A stretch of 35,095 nucleotides of DNA from Candidatus Obscuribacterales bacterium (GTDB taxonomy: Bacteria > Cyanobacteriota > Vampirovibrionia > Obscuribacterales > Obscuribacteraceae): assembly GCA_019747875.1 (NCBI GenBank), contig JAIEQI010000018.1:1-35095 (forward strand), written 5' to 3'. Numbering within the stretch: the first letter of the stretch is position 1; each line of letters starts with the position of its first letter. The position numbers and the translations under genes were made by a program. Positions 8,758 to 15,570 of this stretch are shown here, one piece after another. The notes below the pieces were generated by a model. The model was not told the origin of the DNA. It searched no databases and saw only the letters and a list, made by a program, of their open reading frames with translations.

Positions 8758-9921
8758 ATGAGGAACACAACCATGAACGCAAACATCGATAGCAACAAGT
8801 TTGAAAACCAATCCCTCCTCTTGCCTGTATCCGGAAGTTCCCAGCAGATTAACTGTGATACACTTAGCGCTCGCGCAATTAACAAAGACTATTGTCAGGC
8901 GAAACAAGTCCGCACTGAGAACGGCTCAGAAAAGGCTGATTTCGACTCAAAGGAAACTAAACGCATGGTAGAACAAGTTATCGGTGGTCAGGTTGTATCA
9001 GCGATTAGCACCACAATTGGTGCACCTGCAGATGTAGATCGAGAAAAGTTTGTTTCCCTCGTAATTAAGTTGGCGATGTCTGCAGCCAGAGCCGAAGGCT
9101 TTTGGAGCGGAGATCTTGAAGCACCAGCTAACGCAGCCGATGATTGGATTTTGATCCACCGATTCAAAAACGAAAAGAACGCCACTGCATTTGCGCAGTC
9201 TGAAGCACGCATCAAGATCATCGACGAGCTTAAAGGGATGGCAGCATCCAAGCCGGTTGAAGTGAAGGAAGTCACAACGGTCGACAAGCGTGCCGACATT
9301 ACTTCTGGAATCATCACCGAAGTCAAAGAAGGAATGGAAGAAGCTTACTTCAATTGGGAATACAAAGTGCAATGTGTTCAAGCAAAACAACCTGGATACA
9401 GAGGCGCATATTTCCAACCACCAACGCCGTCCAAACCACATCAATGGGCAACAATGTTGCACTTCGACAAGCCGGAATCACTAGAGCGCTGGTTTGAGAG
9501 CAACGAGAGAAAAGCACTTTTGGAAGAACAAGTTCAATTCGTTCACTCAACACAAATCAAGTCACTGCAGTCTGCCTTCCCGGGATGGTTTCCTGTCGAC
9601 GCCGCAGGCGATCCACCAGCTGTATGGAAGACGGGTTTGCTGGTTCTGCTGGGACTTTTCCCGACGGTAATGCTGGAAATCAGATTCCTCGCACCAATTC
9701 TCAGCGGACTCAATCCAGCAGTCGCCAACTTGATTAGCTTGATCATAAGCGTGGCCGTCACATCATATCTGACCACTCCGGTTTTCATCCAATGGTTCAC
9801 CTGGTGGATTTTCCCACAAGACAAGTCTAAGGCTGTCGAAACGGATATCAAAGGAACATTGATACTAGCCGCTTTGTTTGCAGCTGAGACCGCAGCGATG
9901 TGGACCTTGCTTTTGAAATAA
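8758..9921 (+). CDS. Double ABM-domain protein with C-terminal membrane anchor
   Basis: Residues about 76-165 and 182-275 look like two antibiotic-biosynthesis-monooxygenase (ABM, dimeric alpha-beta barrel) domains. The second is the clearer: EAYFNWEYKVQ, PGYRGAYFQPP, WATMLHFDKPESLERWFES. Residues about 290-310, 318-340 and 367-385 are membrane segments, with a TTPVFIQWFTWWIFP loop. This ABM plus three-TM arrangement is a known architecture of unknown function. The start could be ATG 8758 or ATG 8773. The GAGG at 8760-8763 sits 9 bases before the second and overlaps the first, so 8773 may be the real start. The first 70 residues are polar and low in conservation signals. A flavoprotein follows after 24 bases, which makes an operon likely. 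Confidence 0.8.
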   Translation: MRNTTMNANIDSNKFENQSLLLPVSGSSQQINCDTLSARAINKDYCQAKQVRTENGSEKADFDSKETKRMVEQVIGGQVVSAISTTIGAPADVDREKFVSLVIKLAMSAARAEGFWSGDLEAPANAADDWILIHRFKNEKNATAFAQSEARIKIIDELKGMAASKPVEVKEVTTVDKRADITSGIITEVKEGMEEAYFNWEYKVQCVQAKQPGYRGAYFQPPTPSKPHQWATMLHFDKPESLERWFESNERKALLEEQVQFVHSTQIKSLQSAFPGWFPVDAAGDPPAVWKTGLLVLLGLFPTVMLEIRFLAPILSGLNPAVANLISLIISVAVTSYLTTPVFIQWFTWWIFPQDKSKAVETDIKGTLILAALFAAETAAMWTLLLK

Positions 9922-9945
9922 CACAACCTACTACGAGAGGAACAA

Positions 9946-11535
9946 ATGGGAATCAACGACAACAACGAAACAGAAAAAATGGATGACGCAGATCCTATTT
10001 CTGCGGAAAGCGAATTAAACAGAAGAGATTTTCTTACTGCAGGAATAGGACTAGCCGGATCGTTGATTGTCGGTTCGAACATCCCAGCGATAGCTGAAGA
10101 AACCAAGAAAGGGGCAGGAAAAATGACAAATGCGATAGTTGAGATCAAGAACTTGAAGGGAAAAGTCCTAACTCCGCAAGACCCTGAATTCAAAACTCAA
10201 CTGCATGATGTTTGGAATAAACTTGTCCCCCTCGATCGGATGCCTCAAGTAATCGTTATAGTTGATAATGAAGATGATGTTGTCGAAGCCGTCAAATACG
10301 CCCGCGAAAAAGGCATGAAAGTCAGTGTTCGCGGAGGGGGACACAATTGGTGTAATCCAACAATTCGCAACAGCGGAATGCTAATCGACCTCACAAACCT
10401 GAACAAAGTAATCTCGATTGATACCAAGACAAAGAAGGCTATTACACAGCCAATCGTAAGCAATCGCGAAATGCAAAAAGCGCTGAATGCGCATGGTCTG
10501 TCCTACCCAACAGGGCATTGCCCGCAAGTCAAGATGAGCGGCTATTTGCTTAGCGGTGGGATGTCTTGGAACCAAGGAGTATGGGGACCAGGTGTTGGAA
10601 GCATTGATGCAATCGAACTTGTGACAGCAGAAGGCAAACGTATCACTGCAAGCGCCAAAGAAAACCAAGACTATTTCTGGGCGATGCGCGGCGCTGGTCC
10701 TGGATGCTTTGCTATCGCGCTGCGTTATCACCTCAGCCTGTACGATCTACCTCAATACATTGCTGGAAATTCCTACTATCTTCCCGTCTCTGAAATCAAG
10801 AACGCGGCAGATTGGCTAGAGGCTAATGCGAAGAAACTAGACCCTTCAATAGAACTAAGTCTCTGGTTACTGGAAGCACCAGCCAATCTACAAGATAAAT
10901 GTAAGGCTGACAACGGAAAAGTAGCTTCGGTCACAGCAACCGTTTTTGCTAACACAGAGGCTGAAGCAAGAGAAAGACTCAAACCATTTGACGAGTTTCC
11001 GTTACTCGACAAGTGTCTATCTAAATCAATTATGGACAAATTCACTTTTGAGCAGTTGTTTGATTTCTCCGGCTCCCTATGGCCGGAAGGTTTGAGAAAC
11101 GAAGTAGAAGCTATGTTCTCAAATTCGAAACTATCGGAATTGTTCGGTGCTGTAACAGATCACTTCTTAAAGACACCGTCGAAAATAACGGTACTGATGT
11201 ACGCAATTTTCACTGGACCTAATGTACCGCAACCAACGCCGAAAGACGCCGCATTCTGCATGAATGGGCACTATTATGGCGGTCCCTGGACAATGTGGAA
11301 GACTGAAGCTGAAGACGGACCGAATCGTGCATGGCAGAAGAAATGCATCGAGCTGTTAAAACCATTCACCGCCGGTCATTACGTCAGCGAGAGTGATACC
11401 GTTACTTATCCAGATCACGCGGTCAATGCATACACCAAAGCAAACTGGGAAAAAATTGCTGAGCTTCGCAAGAAGTACGATCCAACCGGATTGTTCTTCA
11501 ACTATCAAGACGGCTTAACTGCAAACAAAGTCTAA
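9946..11535 (+). CDS. Tat-exported FAD-linked oxidoreductase (berberine-bridge type)
   Basis: Oxidase or dehydrogenase of the PCMH-type FAD family with a C-terminal BBE segment. A Tat-like leader is present: NRRDFLTAGIGLAGSLIVGS (Arg26-Arg27), then a cleavable region near AIAEE. The FAD domain shows VIVIVDNEDDVVEAVKYAR, then VRGGGHNW, where His133 is the expected 8-alpha-histidyl FAD attachment. GHCPQV has Cys192 where bicovalent members form the 6-S-cysteinyl bond, so bicovalent FAD is plausible. LLSGGMSWNQG and AMRGAGPGCFAI follow. The tail KYDPTGLFFNYQDG is the BBE motif. The ATG at 9946 has AGAGGA about 6 bases upstream. It pairs with the ABM membrane protein, which suggests oxidation of a small aromatic, sugar or quinone-like substrate at the envelope (inference). 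Confidence 0.9.
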   Translation: MGINDNNETEKMDDADPISAESELNRRDFLTAGIGLAGSLIVGSNIPAIAEETKKGAGKMTNAIVEIKNLKGKVLTPQDPEFKTQLHDVWNKLVPLDRMPQVIVIVDNEDDVVEAVKYAREKGMKVSVRGGGHNWCNPTIRNSGMLIDLTNLNKVISIDTKTKKAITQPIVSNREMQKALNAHGLSYPTGHCPQVKMSGYLLSGGMSWNQGVWGPGVGSIDAIELVTAEGKRITASAKENQDYFWAMRGAGPGCFAIALRYHLSLYDLPQYIAGNSYYLPVSEIKNAADWLEANAKKLDPSIELSLWLLEAPANLQDKCKADNGKVASVTATVFANTEAEARERLKPFDEFPLLDKCLSKSIMDKFTFEQLFDFSGSLWPEGLRNEVEAMFSNSKLSELFGAVTDHFLKTPSKITVLMYAIFTGPNVPQPTPKDAAFCMNGHYYGGPWTMWKTEAEDGPNRAWQKKCIELLKPFTAGHYVSESDTVTYPDHAVNAYTKANWEKIAELRKKYDPTGLFFNYQDGLTANKV

Positions 11536-11559
11536 GTCTCTAGAATCGAAAAACTCTTG

Positions 11560-11595
11560 GAGGAATGATGTTTAGAGCATCATTCCTCATTTTTT
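11560..11595 (+). terminator. Rho-independent terminator of the ABM-flavoprotein operon
   Basis: Perfect 11-bp stem GAGGAATGATG / CATCATTCCTC around a 7-base loop, followed by six T residues. It begins about 25 bases after the flavoprotein stop. The stem sequence recurs in two hairpins further on. Confidence 0.9.
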
Positions 11596-11622
11596 GATCC
11601 ACTTGTGAAAGAGAGCCCTGCC

Positions 11623-11727
11623 AAAAAGCTTTAAGAGGAACGATGCCCGAGCGCACCATTCCTCTTTAATTAGCTCGCCGACTTTCTGGGTTCGGGGTTC
11701 GTCAGCGATAAACTTGTTTTCTCACCG
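11623..11727. repeat. Direct repeat R1, copy 1 (with hairpin)
   Basis: About 105 bases, nearly identical to 11845-11953. It contains a hairpin at 11633-11666 (AAGAGGAA.GATG / CATTCCTCTT) and ends at the remnant of a Cys-rich gene. The copies differ by scattered substitutions and small indels, so the duplication is not brand-new. Confidence 0.85.
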
Positions 11728-11746
11728 GCGTTTCGCATCTGCTCAT
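11702..11746 (-). pseudogene. C-terminal remnant of a third Cys-rich (MCxNYGHV) gene
   Basis: Minus-strand codons from 11746 read MSRCETPVRKQVYR and then stop. The intact copy at 11943-12287 ends MLRKATPVR. The shared TPVR codons sit at the same place relative to repeat R1, so this is what is left of a duplicate whose body was deleted. The repeat that lies upstream of the intact gene (R2) is found only about 15-30 bases upstream of this stub. Confidence 0.6.
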
Positions 11747-11759
11747 CAGTGATTCAATA

Positions 11760-11812
11760 AGAGAATAATACGCACTAGTGTTGGCAAAGTACGGTCAAAG
11801 TTTTGGCAAAAA
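11760..11812. repeat. Repeat R2, copy 1, with two TTGGCA motifs
   Basis: Contains AAGAGAATA, then GTGTTGGCAAAGTACGG and TTTTGGCAAAAAT. It matches 12350-12410 upstream of the intact Cys-rich gene. TTGGCA starts at 11781 and 11803, 22 bases apart, as in the other copy. It is a candidate promoter or operator left from the deleted gene copy. Confidence 0.7.
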
Positions 11813-11844
11813 TATGTCAGCTTCTAGTTCTGCCACCACGCCAT

Positions 11845-11953
11845 AAAAAGCTCTAAGAGGAATGATGCCCGAGCGCACCATTCCTCTTTAATTGCTCGCC
11901 GACTTTCTGGGTTCGGGGTTCGTCAGCGATAAACTTGGTTTGTTATCTTACCG
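11845..11953. repeat. Direct repeat R1, copy 2 (3' end of the Cys-rich gene and hairpin)
   Basis: It covers the last codons of the gene ending at 11943 and its downstream region. The hairpin 11855-11888 has a perfect 10-bp stem AAGAGGAATG / CATTCCTCTT. Read on the minus strand it is followed by TAGAGCTTTTTA, so it can serve as the gene's terminator. Confidence 0.8.
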
Positions 11954-12287
11954 GTGTTGCTTTTCTGAGCATGTCGGGCGATTTGATTTCGACTCCGCAG
12001 TCTCCGCACTTGGGGAGGTAGCCTTCCCACTTTGCGCTTTTGATGACGTGACCGTAGTTGTGGCACATTGCATTTTTGCGCTCAGCCTTAACCGGTGTGG
12101 TGATAAGGGTGACGAGACCTTGAAGGTAGGAGCCAATTACTTCCATGGCTCTGCGACCGGAATTCCCCCGTCGGACGCCAACCGACGATTTGAGAGTGAT
12201 CATTTCTTCGCGAGTGATGCGACGCGATTGCGTACCTGAGACGTTGCAGCAGGTGGACTTTGTCGAGAAAGTTGTTGAATTAAGCAT
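11943..12287 (-). CDS. Small Cys-rich, zinc-ribbon-like protein (MCxNYGHV family)
   Basis: Unknown function. The last 42 residues carry MCHNYGHVI, then W.GYLPKCGDCGVEI, then MLRKATPVR. One Cys (plus His) and a later CGDC pair could bind zinc. The same block occurs in the gene at 13504-13830 (MCKNYGHVI, W.GALPHCHECG, MLRKANPV), so the two are paralogs. The N-terminal half is basic and not conserved between them. The start is uncertain: ATG 12287 gives 114 residues and ATG 12203 gives 86; neither has a strong ribosome site. The gene is framed by repeats R2 (upstream) and R1 (downstream), which also occur as a nearly empty module next to it. The size and context resemble a small mobile or selfish cassette, but no mobility gene is visible. 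Confidence 0.6.
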   Translation of the reverse strand: MLNSTTFSTKSTCCNVSGTQSRRITREEMITLKSSVGVRRGNSGRRAMEVIGSYLQGLVTLITTPVKAERKNAMCHNYGHVIKSAKWEGYLPKCGDCGVEIKSPDMLRKATPVR

Positions 12288-12681
12288 TTTACAAACCCAA
12301 GCCTTTTTTAGAACCCCTCGGAGCGTGTTACCCGCGCGCCCCTTTCATGTCTAAGAGAATACTCATATGTGTTGGCAGAGTACGGGCAAAGAATTGGCAT
12401 AAATTTGGCATGCCGAGAGCAGAACTTGGTCACGAGAGAATGGGCTTCTCGCGACTTTTTTCACACTATTCGTATCAAACGTAACAGGCTAAAGTGCCAA
12501 ATCGTTCCTATATATGGTTCGAATTTTGGCAATCGCTGCTCGTTTTTGGCATGCCCCCAAGGCTTGGTTTGGGTATGGGGGGTCATACAAAAACTCTATT
12601 CAGGCGCAGTGACATTGATGGGTCACGCTTAAAACTAAAATGGGTCTTTGAATAAATTTTGAGCGCCAGACTTTCAGGACT
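12288..12681. promoter_or_regulatory. Gene-free stretch with an array of TTGGCA motifs
   Basis: TTGGCA starts at 12372, 12394, 12405, 12526 and 12546, and its complement TGCCAA at 12495. Spacings of 22 and 11 bases put the first three on one face of the helix. Two of them extend to TTGGCATGCC (12405-12414 and 12546-12555). The segment 12350-12410 is repeat R2. It lies upstream of the minus-strand Cys-rich gene and downstream of the minus-strand gene starting at 13167. It could be an operator for a repeat-binding regulator. No convincing ORF is seen. Confidence 0.5.
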
Positions 12682-13167
12682 TTAGTAGAAAGTATCGTGC
12701 GATTCGTGGGATTCATGCGACTCATGGTTTTTGGGACCTTGTGGGACCCAAATAACCGAGCGCCGGTCTCCTGCCCACATTTCAACTTCGCTCTTGGGGC
12801 CATTCAGCCAGTCGGCATTTCGAGCTTCTCCGACGGGAGGAGCCGGGAAGCGCATCGCCACTTGCTTACGGCGAGAAGAACGCGAGCTCTTTTTTGTTGT
12901 TTTAGGGGGAGCGGCTGGAGCGGCTTCCTGCTCAGGGAGCAACGTCGATGCGTCCACCACTGTTACGTCTGTAGCGGGCACTGATTCGGCGGGTGTTACA
13001 GTGGCTTGAGTGGCAACCGGTACAGGCGGATTGGTGGCTAGCTGTCCTGGCTTTTTCACCGAATCGTAAATCAGGAAAAGGATTGCGGCCACAGCCAGTC
13101 CGACGACTCCTACGAGCAAAATAACGAGCCTTTGTTTCGAGCGGATTGCGTTTTGATCAAAAGACAT
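12682..13167 (-). CDS. Single-pass membrane protein with a Pro/Ala-rich linker and HES repeats
   Basis: Unknown function, 161 residues. A short cytoplasmic N-terminus (SFDQNAIRSKQR) is followed by one membrane helix at about residues 14-36 (LVILLVGVVGLAVAAILFLIY). Then come a Val/Thr/Ala/Pro-rich low-complexity linker, a basic KKSSRSSRRK patch and a compact segment with DWLNGPKSEVEMWAGDRRSVIWVP. The C-terminus is HESHESHESHD, encoded by about three near-perfect 9-base repeats, which may bind metal or simply be an expanded repeat. The ATG at 13167 has GGGAG 7 bases upstream. No close partner gene is on either side. Confidence 0.7.
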   Translation of the reverse strand: MSFDQNAIRSKQRLVILLVGVVGLAVAAILFLIYDSVKKPGQLATNPPVPVATQATVTPAESVPATDVTVVDASTLLPEQEAAPAAPPKTTKKSSRSSRRKQVAMRFPAPPVGEARNADWLNGPKSEVEMWAGDRRSVIWVPQGPKNHESHESHESHDTFY

Positions 13168-13315
13168 AGATAGCTCCCAGTACCAAGTGCCAGCCAGAAT
13201 GCTTGCGACTGCTTATTATGAAGTGCTCCGAGTCTTTTATCGTGAGATAGGTTCAATCATTGGGAAAGACATCCCCCGGTTGGGTGTCTTGGGATTTGAT
13301 TGCACAAGATTTATC

Positions 13316-13335
13316 TGAGAGCGATATCGCTCTCA
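13316..13335. promoter_or_regulatory. Perfect 20-base palindrome
   Basis: TGAGAGCGATATCGCTCTCA. A second imperfect hairpin (AAGACATCCC / GGGTGTCTT) lies at about 13265-13290. Neither is followed by a T-run. They sit about 100-150 bases upstream of the minus-strand gene starting at 13167, so an operator is possible. Apart from the REP near 13457, the stretch 13168-13503 holds nothing else I can name. Confidence 0.4.
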
Positions 13336-13456
13336 AAAGTTAAGCGGCGGTGCCCTTAGATGGACGCAAGAAGCAAAGCTCTGTTAGGCTATGGGTGGAC
13401 GGGCGCTCCATACGAGAGCGATTAGCTCTTTTGGCGCTCGGGTCGATCCCGGGAGC

Positions 13457-13473
13457 GCCGGCTTCTTGCCGGC
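13457..13473. repeat. REP-like palindrome (GCCGGC stem)
   Basis: GCCGGC-TTCTT-GCCGGC with the flank GATCCCGGGAGC, the reverse orientation of the copy at 37-53. It lies 30 bases beyond the stop of the Cys-rich gene at 13504. Confidence 0.8.
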
Positions 13474-13503
13474 TTCGATCTTTTTCAAGTCGATTGGTCC
13501 GGT

Positions 13504-13830
13504 CTAAGCGCGAAATTCCGAGAAGATGGAACCAACCGGATTTGCCTTGCGCAGCATGCTCATATTTTCGACGAGCAGTCCGCACTCATGGCAGTGTGGC
13601 AAAGCCCCGTCCCAGCGCTCAGGAATCACGTGTCCATAGTTTTTGCACATATTTGTGGAAAGGCGTGAACCGGGCAGAATGCGAAGTAAATCAACAAATA
13701 CATTTCGAGCGAAACGCCCCACCTTAACTCTTAACGGTTCGCCCTTCGACAGGGAGTCGTAATCCATCGATCTCAAAGTCTTGAAGTTGGTTTTGGTTTT
13801 GATGATGATTCGTGGAATTTTGTAGTTCAT
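13504..13830 (-). CDS. Small Cys-rich, zinc-ribbon-like protein (paralog of 11943-12287)
   Basis: The start is fixed at ATG 13830 by a GAGGA site 8 bases upstream, giving 108 residues; the frame is open further, to 13917, without such a site. The N-terminus is basic (MNYKIPRIIIKTKTNF). The C-terminal half has MCKNYGHVI (Cys62), W.GALPHCHECG and MLRKANPV, shared with the paralog at 11943-12287, then a short extra tail SIFSEFRA. The conserved Cys and His positions suggest a metal-binding knuckle. Unlike the first paralog it is not flanked by repeats R1 and R2. The role is unknown; a nucleic-acid-binding or regulatory protein is a guess from the basic charge and size. Confidence 0.7.
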   Translation of the reverse strand: MNYKIPRIIIKTKTNFKTLRSMDYDSLSKGEPLRVKVGRFARNVFVDLLRILPGSRLSTNMCKNYGHVIPERWDGALPHCHECGLLVENMSMLRKANPVGSIFSEFRA

Positions 13831-13972
13831 TTCTTTTTCCTCGTGGGGTTGGGCGAAGTTGGAATGACTTGAGAAATAGAGTGCTTGGGCAACAGTGAGC
13901 CCATCGCGGTCAATCAATTGACTGCGATTTGATTTGCTTATGTTTGATTCGGTGATCGCTATCGCGAGTTTT

Positions 13973-14713
13973 CTAGTACACGGCGCCAGCTGATGCTATT
14001 TCGACGTAATAGACACCATTGAATAAATGATAGGGATAATCGCTTTTCAGGTTCTGCAGAACAGAATGTGCCTTCGGTTTCCTGACGTCATCGTAGGTTT
14101 GACTTGCGGCTGAAGCCTCTTTGTAGTCAGCCGCTAGCGCCCAATGTAGGAGACGCGGACGATTCTCTTCATTCTCGGAGTTGATTGCCAAATAGCCTTT
14201 GGAAGCAAAGCTTCCAACACTAGCATCGCTGCCCTGGTCCTCAATCACAGGAACGTAGACGTTGTTGCTGCCATTTTCAATGCACAATGTTCTGCCAACA
14301 ATCAGTTCATTCTTCGGAGCAACAGCACTGCCTTCCATGTCAATCAAACCAAACATATTGCCTATCAAACCGAGGCTGCGGCACTGTACAGTACAGCGTG
14401 TTGCATTATCTCCATGTTCTTTCACTTCATCGAGCTCAATGTGAATACCACCGTAGGGGACTTTCAGAGTACGCAATAAATCATCTGCAAAGGCTTTTGT
14501 TTCGCTCAATCTACCATCCCTATCCATGCCGTTTGCATAGCGCGCGCATTCAAGAGCAACGTAAGCGAGCTTCTGTTTGTAGCAAAATGCAATCCCCGCG
14601 TTCAGAAGTGCAAAGCACATGCCCACTATGATGGCGGTAATCATGGCGATGCTCCCAACGCTCTGAACGAGTCCTGAACCTTTGCTGTTGCGAATTCTAT
14701 TTTTCATTTTCAT
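13973..14713 (-). CDS. TadE-like pseudopilin paralog B (Gln at the +5 position)
   Basis: 246 residues with a TadE/TadG-like N-terminus: basic leader MKMKNRIRNSKG, then SGLVQSVGSIAMITAIIVG as the hydrophobic helix. With cleavage after Gly12, position +5 is Gln17, not the Glu of classical pseudopilins and of its tandem paralog. The body is exported and shares KGYLAINSEN, NRPRLLHWALAADYKE and a VYYVEI tail with the paralog at 14758-15498. The start may be ATG 14713 or ATG 14707; an AGGG lies only 3 bases before the first and 9 before the second. It follows the paralog by 44 bases, so they are co-transcribed. It is probably a minor pilin or surface subunit; no tad secretion genes are in the window. 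Confidence 0.6.
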   Translation of the reverse strand: MKMKNRIRNSKGSGLVQSVGSIAMITAIIVGMCFALLNAGIAFCYKQKLAYVALECARYANGMDRDGRLSETKAFADDLLRTLKVPYGGIHIELDEVKEHGDNATRCTVQCRSLGLIGNMFGLIDMEGSAVAPKNELIVGRTLCIENGSNNVYVPVIEDQGSDASVGSFASKGYLAINSENEENRPRLLHWALAADYKEASAASQTYDDVRKPKAHSVLQNLKSDYPYHLFNGVYYVEIASAGAVY

Positions 14714-14757
14714 CCACCCTAATTCGAAATCCCTGAGTTTGCTGATTTTGCTTTCGA

Positions 14758-15498
14758 CTAAAGACTCTTACTGATGTATGCTCCGGATTGAACTTCAACG
14801 TAATAGACCTTGTTGAATGAATGTCGGGGAAAATCGTTATCCAGCCGTTCCAAATCCCCATGAGTCTTCGGCTTGTAGAGATTAGGTCCGTAGACAGAAT
14901 CAGCTTCCTTTTTGTAATCCGCAGATAGAATCCAGTGCAGTAAGCGAGGTTGGTTCGCAGCGTTTTCTGTATTTACGGCTAGGTAGCCTTTCGTTCCGAG
15001 ATTTCCGAGATTTTGCTTGCCACCGTCATCGAAAACAGGAAGGTGATAGTTCTTGTCGCCGGCGTCAATAGAAACAGTTTTCTTCACGAGCATTTCGGTG
15101 GTAGGGGCAACACCAACATCGGAGATCTCGATGGGTCCAAGCATGTTGCCCACCATGTTCAGGTCTCGGCATTCAATTTTGCAAACCATGCTAGGCACGC
15201 CGTTCATCTTTCTTTCGTCCAGCTCGACATGGCAGCCGCCATGCCTGATTCCGAGCGTCTTCAGAAGTGATTCGGCGTAGTCCTTGGTGTCATTCAAACG
15301 CCCTTGTCCATCGTGCGAGTTGGCGAATCTAGCAGCTTCCGAAGCAACGAATCCGATTTTGAGCTTGTAATAGGTAGCCATGCCACTGTTGACCAGCAAC
15401 AGAACACCGGCAACAACGACCATTGTGACCAGGACGATTCCAACGACTCCCTCTACCAGACCGGAGCCTTGTGTATTCCTAGCGGTTTGTCTCTTCAT
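14758..15498 (-). CDS. TadE-like pseudopilin paralog A
   Basis: 246 residues, the same length as its tandem paralog. Leader MKRQTARNTQG, then SGLVEGVVGIVLVTMVVVAG: if a prepilin peptidase cuts after Gly11, Glu16 is at +5, as required in type IV pilins and TadE. The helix continues into YYKLKIGFVASEAARFAN, typical of TadE proteins. The exported domain contains KGYLAVNTEN and NQPRLLHWILSADYKK and ends VYYVEVQ. The ATG at 15498 has GAGGG 8 bases upstream. It lies 72 bases downstream of a thioredoxin-like gene that could serve disulfide chemistry for exported partners; both this protein and its paralog contain several Cys residues. I am fairly confident of the pseudopilin-like leader, less so of the family name. 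Confidence 0.6.
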   Translation of the reverse strand: MKRQTARNTQGSGLVEGVVGIVLVTMVVVAGVLLLVNSGMATYYKLKIGFVASEAARFANSHDGQGRLNDTKDYAESLLKTLGIRHGGCHVELDERKMNGVPSMVCKIECRDLNMVGNMLGPIEISDVGVAPTTEMLVKKTVSIDAGDKNYHLPVFDDGGKQNLGNLGTKGYLAVNTENAANQPRLLHWILSADYKKEADSVYGPNLYKPKTHGDLERLDNDFPRHSFNKVYYVEVQSGAYISKSL

Positions 15499-15570
15499 TC
15501 GTTCGCCCTCATGCCATTCCCAGAACTCGATGGTTTTAGGTTAATGGCAGGGCGTTTAATGGCCGTTAAA

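Noticed and set aside
12369..12632. 87-residue plus-strand ORF through the TTGGCA region
   Set aside because: No ribosome site and no family features; the region is better explained as repeats.
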